Of a stretch of DNA of 64,000 nt, positions 31,663-43,259 are shown piece by piece; positions within the stretch are counted from its first letter, which is position 1; every line of letters begins with the position of its first letter. The stretch comes from Adiantum capillus-veneris (taxonomy: Eukaryota > Streptophyta > Polypodiopsida > Polypodiales > Pteridaceae). The DNA is taken from contig CM043944.1 of assembly GCA_014529385.2 (NCBI GenBank), positions 57,049,268 to 57,113,267 of the forward strand, in the 5' to 3' direction. The notes under the pieces were generated by a model, which saw only the letters and a program-made list of their open reading frames with translations, did no database searches and was not told the origin of the DNA. The position numbers were made by a program, and so were the translations under genes.

Positions 31663-34600
31663 ATGAGTAGCGACGAGGATGTGGGACCGTCCAACCGAAA
31701 CACCTATCTCTCAACGAGGGTCTTATGTCCTTGTAATCAATGCAAGCATGCTGTGCGACGGACAAGACGTGTTTCTTTGCAGCACGTTCGCGAATTTGGC
31801 GAGTTCGATCCATCTATTATAGATCGAGTTGTTGCCAATTATAACTCGTCGGACTCTGACGCTGGCCAACAAGCAGCAATCTTGCAACCCAATAGACGTG
31901 TTCGCAGGCGCTTTGGTCAAGCAGCATATGTGAGGCCACAAGATGTAGCCTCTGACAGCTCGGGGGATGATCATGCAGAGCACATTCCCAACGAGGCAAT
32001 GTTTGAGCCCGAGATTGATGAAATGATCGAGACGATCATGGATTCAGAAAGGCTTATCTATGATGATATGAAAAGTGAAGCCGATACGCCATTGTATAAT
32101 GGAGCACGTATGTCTAGATTGAAAGCACTCCTGGTTCTTCTCAACATGCAGGCAAAGTTTGGATGGAGTGACACTAGCGTCACAGCGCTTTTCAGGTGAT
32201 CTATTACAATTAGTTTACTTTAATAGAACTCTAAATGTATAATGATCTGATAGATTTTTACACGACTGTATCATATTTTTATGTTGTGTAGATTGCTGAA
32301 AGAGCACATACTACCAGCTGACAATGTGATGCCAGATTCCCGAGATGAAGCAAGAAAGATTTTGCGAAACTTGGGGATGGATTACAATTCTATCCACGCT
32401 TGTCCTAATGACTGCATTCTTTTCAGAGGGGAATACATAGACATGGAGAAGTGTCCGAAATGTGATTCCGAAAGATATCGAGTAGATCTCCACGGGACAA
32501 AAATTCCACAAAAGGTTTTGCGACATTTCCCTCTGCTTCCTCGCATCAAGCATTTCTTCGAATGTAAGTCCATGGCCGCCCTAGCATCATGGCATGAGGA
32601 GAATAAATCTTCGGATGGTGTGCTACGAATTCCTGCAGATTGCGTAGCCTGGAAACATATAGATGGAACATGGTCGGATTTTGCCAGGGAAGCTCGAAAT
32701 TTGCGCTTAGGCCTGGCTATGGATGGCGTAAATCCATTTGGTCAAAGATCAACATCTTACAGTGTATGGCCCGTTGTCATCGTCAACTACAACATTCCCC
32801 CGTGGTTGACTACGAAGAAGGGGCACCTATGGCTAAGCTTGATTGTGCCAGGGCGATATAAAGTGGGGAATATGGATGTGTATCTTCGTCCACTATTGGA
32901 AGAGCTACAACAATTGTGGATTGGCATAGAGGTGGTGGATATGAGCCGACACACAGGACGACGGAATGCTTTGATCAGAGGCATTCTAATGTGGACCATG
33001 CATGACTATCCCGGGCTAACAGAATGCTCAGGTGATCTATTGACACTCCTCACTCAGACACTGTAAATCTTGTTTTTTCCCATAGTTGATCTATTATCAT
33101 GTGTATACATGCAGGGCTTCAAACAAGCGGATACAGAGCATGTGTCACATGTGGACCTAGACTGAATGCACGTAGGGCACCCTCACTGAAGAAGCAAATC
33201 TACGAAGGTCATCAAGCGTATCTTCCAGAGAATCATGTGTTACGCGACGGCTTTTTGGGAAGAGAGCCACCAAGGATGTCTGCACAAGCATGGTTAGAGC
33301 AGAAGGAGATGTGCGATGACGGATTGCCTCCAGGGATGAAGAGACTATCTCTATGGTACGAGTTACCATACTGGCCCCGACTCATGATCAATCACTTGCT
33401 CGATCCAATGCACATATTCAAGAATGTGGGTAATCTACTATGGGACCATTTGACCGGCAAGAAAGATACTTTGGGAGCCAGAGTTGACCTTAGAAATGTG
33501 GATCGTATGGAGCAATATTGGCCGCAAACAGCGTCTGATGGATCGATAAAACTCCCTAAAGCACCATGGATTTTCACAGGAGCCCAAGAACGCAAAGTAA
33601 AAGAGACCATTCGATCTTTGCGGACCCCACTGGCGTAATGCACTCGCTCCGAACGTGTTTTACTAAAGAAGGAAAGCTTACCGGTTTGAAGTCACACGAT
33701 TGGCATAAAATGTGTCAGGTACGTTCATAGTGGACTTTAATATCATTGCATAAAATGTGGACTTTAATATCATTGCTGCACATACTTTACAGTTTATTTT
33801 ACCGGTTGCCATTGAGGGATGTTTGTCTCTCGACATCCGTAACACAATCTACAAACTTGCAAAGCTGGTGCAATGGATCTCACAAAAGGAGATCAACGTA
33901 GACTCCATACCATTCGCCAAACTAAATGCTGCGGAGCTTGTGTGCATGTTTGAGAAACATTTTCCTACTACAATGCTAACCATTCAGGTGCATCTTCTTG
34001 TTCACATAGTTGATGAGGTGGAAATAGCTGGCACAGTTCATTCCAGATGGATGTTCTTCTTAGAGCGTTTCATGAAAACGCTTAAGGGATATGTGCGTCA
34101 AAAGGCACGTCCGGAGGGTAGCATGGCAGAAGGTTGGTTGGTATCAGAGTCCCTAGTGTACATTGGAGAGTGGCTAGACGGATTTGATAAATCCCGGGAC
34201 ACGCTATGGCGAACCATAGATGATGAGCGCATATCTGGGATTGTCATGTGCAATCTCGGTGTTGAGAAGAAGATGACGGAAGATCTAGAGGCTAAAATCA
34301 ACCGATTTTGCATGCTTCACAATCCAGTGATGCAAAAGTGGATTTCACAATATGAGGATGCAAAGCAAGAGCGACAAAGGGCACGAATCGAGTGGAGACC
34401 GGGAAGACGACCACCGATGCACTATCCAGCGGTTCTGGAGAGCCTACCAACCTTCATGAGCTTAAGATGGTTGCATAACCAATTGAAAAGCGCACAACAA
34501 TGCGGTGACGAAGTGACTGAAGAAGAGTGGGAGTACTCTCGGGGTTGCGCGACCAAGGTAAGTTTGCAATGTACGACTAGCAAGTGACTTTATTTATAAA

Positions 34601-35390
34601 CGTTTGAACGGGCACTCATAATCTTTGTTCGTTGTAGTATAAGTCATACACAGCAGCATGGTGTAAAGGTCGACATTTTAGGGTGGAACGAATCGACAAA
34701 AAGCGTTTTACTCAAGATTGTGGAATCATGGCAAAATTTGAACAGTCTAGTCGACGACGTTCCTCTGATGCAGATCCTGTGGTGGCGGAACTCACTTACT
34801 TCGGCACGCTGCAAGAGATTTTGAGGATCGATTACAGAGGATTTTTTGTCGACTTGTTCGACGTGCAATGGTTCAAGATAATCATGGAGGGTCGCAACGC
34901 TACTGTGCGTAGAGGAGAGTCTGGTTTTCTTGAGGTGGATTCTACTAAGAAATGGACTGACCTAAGAGACACTTTCGTACTACCTGAGCATTGTGAACAA
35001 GTAAGTATGTAAATAGTTAACATCCCCCTTTTACAAGTTATGTGCTTGAAAGCTCTCATGTAAGTTATGTGGCTCTGGCAGGTAATATTTCATCCTACAA
35101 AGTCTACATCAAACTGGTGGTACGTCATAGAGGTAGCCCCTCGTAGTGCAAGGACGTATGAAGGCTACCATGTGCCAATCACAACGACATCAATGGAGGA
35201 GATCAGAGAAGATGCTCAATCAGAAGCCGCTGCGGTGGTGCCAGACGAGCATCAAGATGCTACTACTCTATATGGGGTGCATGCAGAGGAGCTACAAAAT
35301 GAAACAGAGGATATGTGTTTAAACGGAGAGCTCTATATAGATATAGGAAGTTATGCTGAGTTATGCGAGGATGAGAGAGAGATCTCTTAA
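31663..35390 (+). pseudogene. TNP2-type CACTA transposase, inner copy, near-intact
   Basis: The transposase excises and inserts the element through its inverted ends. Six exons with GT-AG introns: 31663-32195, 32292-33031, 33115-33718, 33793-34557, 34638-35000 and 35082-35390. The exon total is 3314 nt, one short of a multiple of three. The missing base is in the C run at about 33624-33627, where the outer copy has five C. The shift leads to TPLA and a stop at 33638. Otherwise the frame would be about 1104 codons. Landmarks: Cys-rich N-terminus (CPCNQC), CPNDCILFRGEY, CPKCDSERY, the TNP2 core MWTMHDYPGLTECS joined by splicing to GYRACVTCGP, LLDPMHIFKNV, FILPVAIEGCLS, and a C-terminal DUF4216-like part (ELTYFGTLQEILRIDYRGFF). 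In sense with TNP1 272 bp downstream. Confidence 0.9.
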
Positions 35391-35662
35391 AGCCACAAAT
35401 ATTGTATTTGAACAATTTTGCTCCGTGTTGTAAAAGCTCTGGCTCTCTAAGTACCTTCCATGGTGTATAACGCTCTTTTCTACTCGCGCTCACATCTTTT
35501 GATTGAAAATTCTGAGTTTTCGACTTGCCTCTTCTATCACTCGATTCATTGCGTCATTGTATTTATATGCGTCATTACGTCATTGTATTTAATGGTCTTT
35601 GCGTCATTGTCTACTCTATTCATTCAATATTAAGTTTAAATATTCGTGTGTTTAATGCAGGT

Positions 35663-36976
35663 ATGGATGATGAGGAGTTTCTTTCTTCTTTGTCACCGCA
35701 GCAGAGACAGTGGTACGTGGAGCGTCATCGCTCTGGCGCATCATCGCGCGTTCCTACTCCATCCGCATCTCCCTCTCTTTCGGAGCATTCGGCGCGCTCC
35801 GAAGCTTCGGCGTCGACGAGACGAGCTTCACACTCGTCTAGACACCGGCGCTCTAGTGGTGGCGGTGGCGGTTGTTGTGGGGATTCCGCCACCGATGCCT
35901 CCACACTGCCTCGTGTTCGATGAGGCTCTTTACCCTCCCCTTCTTTGCCCGCCCCCACACCAGCCACAACATCGCCATCTACGCCAGGTTTTGCACGGCT
36001 GACTGTTCCTAGAAGCTACACACCTCTACCTACTCCGCCAGGAGCCACCCCACTCGACACTCCTCGCTTCGGGGCCCAGACGCCGGTGGAGACACCTGAC
36101 GTCCGTACCCCCATCAACACGCCGCTAGAGACCCCTGCCGGGACACCCAGGTTCACGCGTCACCGGCCAGAGGGCTTGCCTTACTCCGTCGACATCAGCG
36201 GCGGCATCATCATGGATGATGACGGCAAGAAGGTGATCTCGCGCATGCGTGGTCTTTGCTCTTAGCTGTTTAGACACTACATACTAAACAAATGGAGTGA
36301 AGTACCAAGTGATTTAAAAAACAGAGTCATCAGCATACTTCATGATGAGTTTCCCATTCCAACACGGGATCAGCGCTTCAATGAAGACCTGATGAAGATT
36401 CGAATGCGCGAATACTGCAAACACAAGCGTTCCGAAGTGCAAAAAGCAATTAAGAATGGGTGGAACAGGCCAGATTGGCTGGCCAAAGAAGATTGGAAGA
36501 ATGCGAAGAAAGCAGTGCGCGAGAATCCTGACAAGTGGAAGCAAAAAAAGGATGCAGCCAGAGCGCGAGTAGAGGCAGAGAGCTCGCACCACTTGGGGAG
36601 CGGTGGATGGGCATCATTTGAGGCCGATTTTGTAAGTGTTTTCACATTGCTCTTTATGCATGTTCGATAGTTTAGGGTTTATGAGTTTTTTAGTTCTAAC
36701 ATAATGAAATCTTTGTATGTTTTGACAGTGGTCGATGACAGGACGTGATCCCACACCGTACGAGCGCGAGTACGCAGGCAGGAAGGGCTTAAACGCCCTG
36801 ATGGACATTCTCAATTCTCGCGGCGGCATGGTTAGTATTAGGGTTTACTCTTTTTTATTTTTTGTATTGTTTTATAAATGTCGTTATATGTTTATACTTA
36901 CTGAAAGCTGTCTTATTGTCTTTTTTTGCAGAATCCGACAGATACGCCGCTTGGACGTGATGAGACGTCTGACTAG
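35663..36976 (+). pseudogene. TNP1-type second CACTA gene, inner copy, two stop codons
   Basis: TNP1/TnpA-type proteins bind the subterminal repeats. Exons 35663-36631, 36729-36830 and 36932-36976 have GT-AG borders and intact phases (371 codons plus stop). The start MDDEEFLSSLS follows an acceptor (ttaatgcag). Ser/Pro/Thr-rich N-terminal half, then a basic helical part (HYILNKW.EVPSDLKNRV, FNEDLMKIRMREYCKHKR) like the plant Transposase_24/Ptta family. Codon 87 is TGA where the outer copy has CGA; codon 201 is TAG where the outer copy has CAG. Confidence 0.85.
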
Positions 36977-37295
36977 ACGAAGTCAGTTTAGCCGTAGCTA
37001 GATAGCATTGGTTTAGGGTTTCTCATAGGTTATGTATCATGAGACGGATTTTATACGTCTTTTTGAACCATGTATATTATTACATTTGTCACCGCAGTTC
37101 CTTTTGCCAATCAATTCTTTATGCCTATGATGTTGTACAATTGTCATTATTACATTTTCCACTCAATTCATTTTGCCTATGATGTGTACAATTGTCAATT
37201 TTGCAAACAATGCGTCTTGTGGGTGACTATTTTGGGTCTATTATCTACCTTTGCACTTTTTTTAAAAAGTGAATCAAGTACAATATGGTTGATGG

Positions 37296-37502
37296 GTCGC
37301 TATAAGCGTCGCTATTTATGGCTCTGTAGCGTCGCTATGAGCGTCGCTATAGTCTGCTGTGTAAACGTCGCTATATGCGTCGCTATATAGCGACGCCTAT
37401 AGCGACGCTCGTAGCGACGGTTTTAGCGACGCCGGGGGTTATAAAAACCCAATGTATTTCCGTCGCTAACCGCGTCACAAGAGCACACAACCTCTTGTAG
37501 TG
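37296..37502. repeat. Right subterminal repeat array of the inner CACTA element
   Basis: Many copies of GCGTCGCTAT and its complement in both orientations, ending in a G+C-rich segment and the TAGTG terminus. Such arrays are binding sites for TNP1/TnpA-type proteins in known CACTA elements. Confidence 0.9.
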
Positions 37503-38643
37503 TGCGGACCCCCACTGGCGTAATGCACTCGCTCCGAACGTGTTTTACTAAAGAAGGAAAGCTTACCGGTTTGAAGTCACACGATTGGCATAAAATGTGT
37601 CAGGTACGTTCATAGTGGACTTTAATATCATTGCATAAAATGTGGACTTTAATATCATTGCTGCACATACTTTACAGTTTATTTTACCGGTTGCCATTGA
37701 GGGATGTTTGTCTCTCGACATCCGTAACACAATCTACAAACTTGCAAAGCTGGTGCAATGGATCTCACAAAAGGAGATCAACGTAGACTCCATACCATTC
37801 GCCAAACTAAATGCTGCGGAGCTTGTGTGCATGTTTGAGAAACATTTTCCTACTACAATGCTAACCATTCAGGTGCATCTTCTTGTTCACATAGTTGATG
37901 AGGTGGAAATAGCTAGCACAGTTCATTCCAGATGGATGTTCTTCTTAGAGAGTTTCATGAAAACGCTTAAGGGATATGTGCGTCAAAAGGCACGTCCGGA
38001 GGGTAGCATGGCAGAAGGTTGGTTGGTATCAGAGTCCCTAGTGTACATTGGAGAGTGGCTAGACGGATTTGATAAATCCCGGGACACGCTATGGCGAACC
38101 ATAGATGATGAGCGCATATCTAGGATTGTCATGTGCAATCTCGGTGTTGAGAAGAAGATGATGGAAGATCTAGAGGCTAAAATCAACCGATTTTGCATGC
38201 TTCACAATCCAGTGATGCAAAAGTGGATTTCACAATATGAGGATGCAAAGCAAGAGCGACAAAGGGCACGAATCGATATGTGTTTAAACGGATATGTGTT
38301 TAAACGGAGAGCTCTATATAGATATAGGAAGTTATGCTGAGTTATGCGAGGATGAGAGAGAGATCTCTTAAAGCCACAAATATTGTATTTGAACAATTTT
38401 GCTCCGTGTTGTAAAAGCTCTGGCTCTCTAAGTACCTTCCATGGTGTATAACGCTCTTTTCTACTCGCGCTCACATCTTTTGATTGAAAATTCTGAGTTT
38501 TCGACTTGCCTCTTCTATCACTCAATTCATTGCGTCATTGTATTTATATGCGTCATTACGTCATTGTATTTAATGGTCTTTGCGTCATTGTCTACTCTAT
38601 TTATTCAATATTAAGTTTAAATATTCGTGTGTTTAATGCAGGT

Positions 38644-39953
38644 ATGGATGATGAGGAGTTTCTTTCTTCTTTGTCACCGCAGTAGAGACAATGGTACGTG
38701 GAGCGTCATTGCTCTGGCACATCATCGCGCGTTCCTAATCCATCCGCAACTCCCTCTCTTTCGGAGCATTCGGCGCGCTCCGAAGCTTCGGCGTCGACGA
38801 GACGAGCTTCACACTCGTCTAAACACCGGCGCTCTAGTGGTGGCGGTGGCGGTTGTTGTGGGGATTCCGCCACTGATGCCTCCACACCGCCTCGTGTTCG
38901 ACGAGGCTCTTTACCCTCCCCTTCTTTGCCCGCCCCCACACCAGCCACAGCATCGCCATCTACGCCAGGTTTTGCACGGCTGACTGTTCCTAGAAGCTAC
39001 ACACCTCTACCTACTCCGCCAGGAGCCACCCCACTCGACACTCCTCGCTTCGGGGCCCAGACGCCGGTGGAGACACCTGACGTCCGTACCCCCATCGACA
39101 CGCCGCTAGAGACCCCTGCCGGGACACCCAGGTTCACGCGTCACCGGCCAGAGGGCTTGCCTTACTCCGTCGACATCAGTGGCGGCATCATCATGGATGA
39201 TGATGGCAAGAAGGTGATCTCGCGCATGCGTGGTCTTTGCTCTCAGATGTTTAGACACTACATACTAAACAAATGGAGTGAAGTACCAAGTGATTTAAAA
39301 AACAGAGTCATCAGCATACTTCATGATGAGTTTCCCATTCCAACACGGGATCAGCGCTTCAATGAAGACCTGATGAAGATTCGAATGCGCGAATACTGCA
39401 AACACAAGCGTTCCGAAGTGCAAAAAGCAATCAAGAATGGGTGGAACAGGCCAGATTGGCTGGCCAAAGAAGATTGGAAGAATGCGAAGAAAGCAGCGCG
39501 CGAGAATCCCGACAAGTGGAAGCAACAAAAGGATGCAGCCAGAGCGCGAGTAGAGGCAGGGAGCTCGCACCACTTGGGGAGCGGTGGATGGGCATCATTT
39601 GAGGCCGATTTTGTAAGTGTTTTCCCATTGCTCTTTATGTTCGATAGTTTAGGGTTTATGAGTTTTTTAATTCTAACATAATGAAATCTTTTTATGTTTT
39701 GACAGTGGTCGATGACAGGACGTGATCCCACACCGTACGAGCGCGAGTACGCAGGCAGGAAGGGCTTAAACGCCCTGATGGACATTCTCAGTTCTCGCGG
39801 CGGCATGGTTAGTATTAGGGTTTACTCTTTTTTATTTTTTGTATTGTTTTATAATTGTCGTTATATGTTTATACTTACTGAAAGCTGTCTTATTGTGTTT
39901 TTTTGCAGAATCCGACAGATACGCCGCTTGGACGCGATGAGACGTCTGACTAA
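38644..39953 (+). pseudogene. TNP1-type second CACTA gene, outer copy, one early stop
   Basis: Exons 38644-39612, 39706-39807 and 39909-39953 are open apart from codon 14 (38683-38685), TAG where the inner copy has CAG. A protein could restart at the Met at 38698 and would keep most of the sequence, including the Pro/Thr-rich linker and basic C-terminal helices. The final exon encodes NPTDTPLGRDETSD then stop. Same family assignment as the inner copy. Confidence 0.85.
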
Positions 39954-40271
39954 ACGACGTCAGTTTAGCCGTAGCTAGATAGCATTAGTTTAGGGTTTCT
40001 CATAGCTTATGTATCATGAGACGGATTTTATACGTCTTTTTGAACCATGTATATTATTACATTTGTCACCGCAGTTCCTTTTGCCAATCAATTCTTTATG
40101 CCTATGATGTTGTACAATTGTCATTATTACATTTGCCAATCAATTCATTTTGCCTATGATGTGTACAATTGTCAATTTTGCAAACAATGCGTCTTGTGGG
40201 TGACTATTTTGGGTCTATTATCTACCCTTGCACTTTTTTTAAAAAGTGAATCAAGTACAATATGGTTGATG

Positions 40272-40300
40272 GGTGGCAGGGCATTCAATGCCCTGCCACC
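40272..40300. repeat. Extra 29-bp hairpin in the outer element's right subterminal region
   Basis: Perfect 14-bp arms (ggtggcagggcatt) around one C, followed by a poly-A run. Absent from the inner copy, where 'gatgggtcgctataagcg' continues directly. Confidence 0.85.
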
Positions 40301-40317
40301 AAAAAAAAATTCTCTCG

Positions 40318-40565
40318 GGCGTCGCTATAATCGTCGCTATTTATGGCTCTGTAGCGTCGCTATGAGCGTCGCTATAGTCTTCTGTGTAAACGTCGCTATA
40401 ACCGTCGCTATGAGCGTCACTATGAGCGTCACTATATAGCGACGCGTATAGCGACGCTCTCGTTGCGACGCTCGTAGCGACGGTTTTAGCGACGCCGGGG
40501 GTTATAAAAACCCAGTGTATTTTCGTCGCTAACAGCGTCACAAGAGCACACAACCTCCTGTAGTG
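40318..40565. repeat. Right subterminal repeat array of the outer CACTA element
   Basis: Multiple GCGTCGCTAT/ATAGCGACGC units in both orientations up to the CCTCCTGTAGTG terminus. Confidence 0.9.
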
Positions 40566-40856
40566 TTATCATACATCGAGGGATCAACATTCCACCTCAA
40601 AGAAACCTGATGTTTGTCTCAGCCTCTCAAAACACAACAGCTAATGCTGGCTCATTGTGAGTCCAAGAAGCTCACAAAGAAGCCCACTATAAGCACCCCA
40701 AAACATCCTGTTGACGTAGATATCTGTTCAAAATAACATCGAATGGATACTGCTAAAAAAATCCTTGTTGTATACGATAGCTTGCTACTTTGTGAAAGGA
40801 ATTGTACCATCCACAACCCATTGTGGATGTTTGTTGTATGTGATTTCATTTGGAGA

Positions 40857-40920
<64 letters not shown>

Positions 40921-41420
40921 GCAGGGCTTATGTAGATAGTGAGCCAACATTAGCTATTGTGTTTTGAGAGGCTGAGACAAACATCAGGTTTCTTTGAGGT
41001 GGAATGTTGATCACTCGATGTATGATAGTTGCAGGATACATTAATAGAGCTAGAGATCTCTCGAGTATATATTGTTTTCATGTTATCAAACCGAGCGATG
41101 GCTCCTGGGGTGGTCACTTTTTAGAATTTGTATGATATCACGTGGGTTAACCGGAGAGGATTATTAAAAGACCAAAATGTATAAAAATGTATACTTTTAT
41201 GTATACATTAGAGGGGGGTGGGGGTTTTTTAAATAGGCTCACAGTGTAAGTATAGTATGTATATTGGGGTATTATTAATTACCTCTTGAACGCACATGAT
41301 ATAGGGATCTTTTGATAAGTGACTGCCCCGGGCGGTGGCTCAACAGATTGAGGTTTGGTATTCCTCATTCGACTCACATCTATCACATCAGCTCATGACT
41401 GTAGCTAGCTACTCATTAGG

Positions 41421-42620
41421 AGATTTCGAAGGTCTTTTGGAGGGCCTTTTGGAAAAGAGAGGAAAATAAGCTCCTCCAATGAGAGAAGAGCCTACGTTAC
41501 GTAGAAAAATAGATTGATATCAACAAAAATATAAAAGGTGTCCCTCTCCTCATTTAATAATCTAGTGGTCCTTGAAGACGATCACTCTCTTTCATTTAAT
41601 GCAAGCACCTTTTTCAGAAGGTAGATGCGGTGCATTTAATATAGCTTACGTCAACACTGGAACTCAAAAAGTCACAAAACTATCAAGTGGTGGAAGATTT
41701 TGAAACTTTTGATATTGTCGATGCGTCCGGAACGCCCAAATATCGTTGAAATGAATGTCTAATTGCCTCGCTCCGACATCCAAAGAGGCAAAAAATGTCA
41801 AAAACCCCTAAAAGAACATTTTACTAACGGCGCGCGAGGAGGCATTCCAAAATTTTGGAATGCCTCCTCGCGCGCCGTTAGTAAAAAGCCCCTTTTCAGA
41901 GGGCTTTTGAAGAGGGCAATGTCAAAAATAAAAAAATTGGGCCATTTGATAGGGAAATGTCAAAAAACTCTTAAAAAGGGGCTTTTTACTAACGGTGCGA
42001 GGCGGGGGCATTCCAAAATTTTGAAATGCCCACTCGCGCGCCGTTAGTAAAAAGCCCCTTTTTTCCTCTTTTTAGGGAGCTTTTTGAGAGGAAAATGTCA
42101 AAAAAACCTCTAAAAAGGGGCTTTCTTGAAAGATAAGTGTCAAAAAACCACTAAAAGAAGCTTTGTACTAACGGCGCGCAGGGGGGTATTTTAGAATTTT
42201 AGAATGCCTCCTCGTGCGCCATAAGAAAAAAGCCCATTTTTTTGGGTTTTTTGATATTTTTTCTCTCCGGATGTCGGAACGAGACAAGTAGACATTCGTT
42301 TCTAGGGTATTTTGGCGTTTCGAACGCATTGGTGGTGTCAAAAGCCTCAAAATCTATCACTATTTGATAGTTTGTGACTTTTCAAGTTCTAATGATGACG
42401 TAAGCTGCATTGAATGCGCCACACCTGCCTCCTGAAAAAGACGCTCGCATTAAATAAATAAGTGACCGTTTTCAAGGACGATTGGGAATATAAATCTACT
42501 TTTTAGAGTGTCTGGTTGTCCTTTTGGACGTACTCACAAGGTGCAAGTGCATTTTTCAAAAAAGTTTCTACAGAGAGAAATACAATTTCTTACAAGGCCC
42601 TCCAAATGACCTCGAAATTT
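41421..42620. mobile_element. Foldback element with long inverted arms and internal palindromes
   Basis: Arms of roughly 370 bp (41421-41790 and 42250-42620) pair over their length, e.g. 'agcttacgtca', 'aatgtctacttg/aatgtctaattg' and 'ggagggcctt'. Between them are three palindromic cassettes of the form actaacggcgcgc...gcgcgccgttagt at about 41820, 41985 and 42165. No ORF of significance. Could be a non-autonomous Mutator-like element; target duplication not resolved. Confidence 0.8.
41820..41885. repeat. Perfect 66-bp palindrome
   Basis: 33-bp arms meet without a spacer at AAAA/TTTT (41852|41853), with GC-rich outer parts (ggcgcgcgagg). It can extrude a long cruciform. Two neighbouring cassettes (about 41985-42055, 42165-42235) are decayed versions. 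Confidence 0.95.
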
Positions 42621-42842
42621 TTTAATGATAGTCCCATCTACAAATCAAATAGATAGACAAGGAGAAAAAATTCCATCATCTATGAGCAAGAGAGAAAGGC
42701 ATCAAGCACATCTCTCTCTCTCTCTCTCTCTCTAAATGTAGGGCTTATGTAGATAGTGTTGGCATGCATAAACACCGTTGAAGGTGGTGCCGCTACAAAA
42801 GTCCTTACCGTTGTACCCTTGGTAAGAGCAAGCGTGCGCGCG

Positions 42843-42930
<88 letters not shown>

Positions 42931-43001
42931 CCTACGAACCCATCCTAGATAGATATATATATATACATATATACATATACATAAATACATACATATACAT
43001 A

Positions 43002-43057
<56 letters not shown>

Positions 43058-43093
43058 GAGAGAGAGAGAGAGAGTGGGTGACATACTGTACTT

Positions 43094-43126
<33 letters not shown>

Positions 43127-43173
43127 CATTTTGAGGCAAGTGATAGCGAGAAGGAGGGAGAGACAAAGAAGGT

Positions 43174-43220
<47 letters not shown>
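42843..43220. repeat. Microsatellite cluster: (GA)n, (TA)n, (GA)n
   Basis: Pure GA 42846-42926, TA/CATA-rich 42949-43052, and GA runs at 43055-43073, 43096-43122 and 43178-43221. Poly-Ser/Leu and Arg/Glu ORFs across it are not genes. Confidence 0.95.
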
Positions 43221-43223
<3 letters not shown>

Positions 43224-43259
43224 CCACAAAGCACTGTCAGAGACAGTGCCACCGTCGAA

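Larger units (their letters stand above)
29933..37502 (+). mobile_element. Inner CACTA transposon nested in the outer copy's TNP2 exon 3
   Basis: 7570 bp, ends CACTACAAGAGG and CCTCTTGTAGTG (perfect 12-bp inverted ends), with target duplication TGC (29930-29932, 37503-37505). It is the same family as its host element and nearly identical where both survive. It holds subterminal repeats, a hairpin, a CT/CA leader, an HMA fragment, a full six-exon TNP2 with one 1-bp frameshift, and TNP1 with two stops. Probably mobilised in trans. It is younger at this site than the outer copy. Confidence 0.97.
27993..38340 (+). pseudogene. TNP2-type CACTA transposase, outer copy, multiply broken
   Basis: The exon pattern follows the inner copy. 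Exon 1 (27993-28525) has the N-terminal Cys-rich segment (RVLCPCNQCKHAV). Exon 2 starts at 28622 and includes CPNDCILFRGEY and CPKCDSERY. At 29326-29603, 278 bp are inverted relative to the inner copy, destroying the exon 2/3 junction. Exon 3 resumes to 29932, is interrupted by the inner transposon and continues at 37503-37603. Exon 4 (37678-38275) keeps FILPVAIEGCLS, then a 920-bp deletion removes the end of exon 4 through part of exon 6, including the DUF4216-like region. It keeps five C bases where the inner copy has four, so the reading frame around RTPTGV is intact here. Confidence 0.9.
25773..40565 (+). mobile_element. Outer CACTA (En/Spm-type) DNA transposon
   Basis: Ends CACTACAAGAGG (25773) and CCTCCTGTAGTG (40565), with one mismatch between the inverted ends. 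The 3-bp target duplication TTA (25770-25772, 40566-40568) is the hallmark of the superfamily. Own length without the nested copy is about 7.2 kb. Contents: subterminal repeats, a left-end hairpin, CT/CA-rich leader, captured HMA fragment, TNP2 remnants, TNP1 gene and right subterminal repeats. It cannot be autonomous: TNP2 carries an inversion, the nested insertion and a 920-bp deletion. Confidence 0.95.
25752..41045. mobile_element. Old inverted-repeat (foldback/MITE-like) element split by the CACTA insertion
   Basis: Right arm: 40941-41045. Left arm: 40569-40655, plus 25752-25772 on the far side of the CACTA element. Joining the flanks restores the 18-bp arm end (taatgtatcctgcaa) that pairs with 'gcaggatacatta' at 41029-41043. 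The original element had arms of about 110 bp and a loop (40656-40940) containing a pure CT run at 40859-40917. No coding capacity; superfamily unassigned. Confidence 0.8.
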
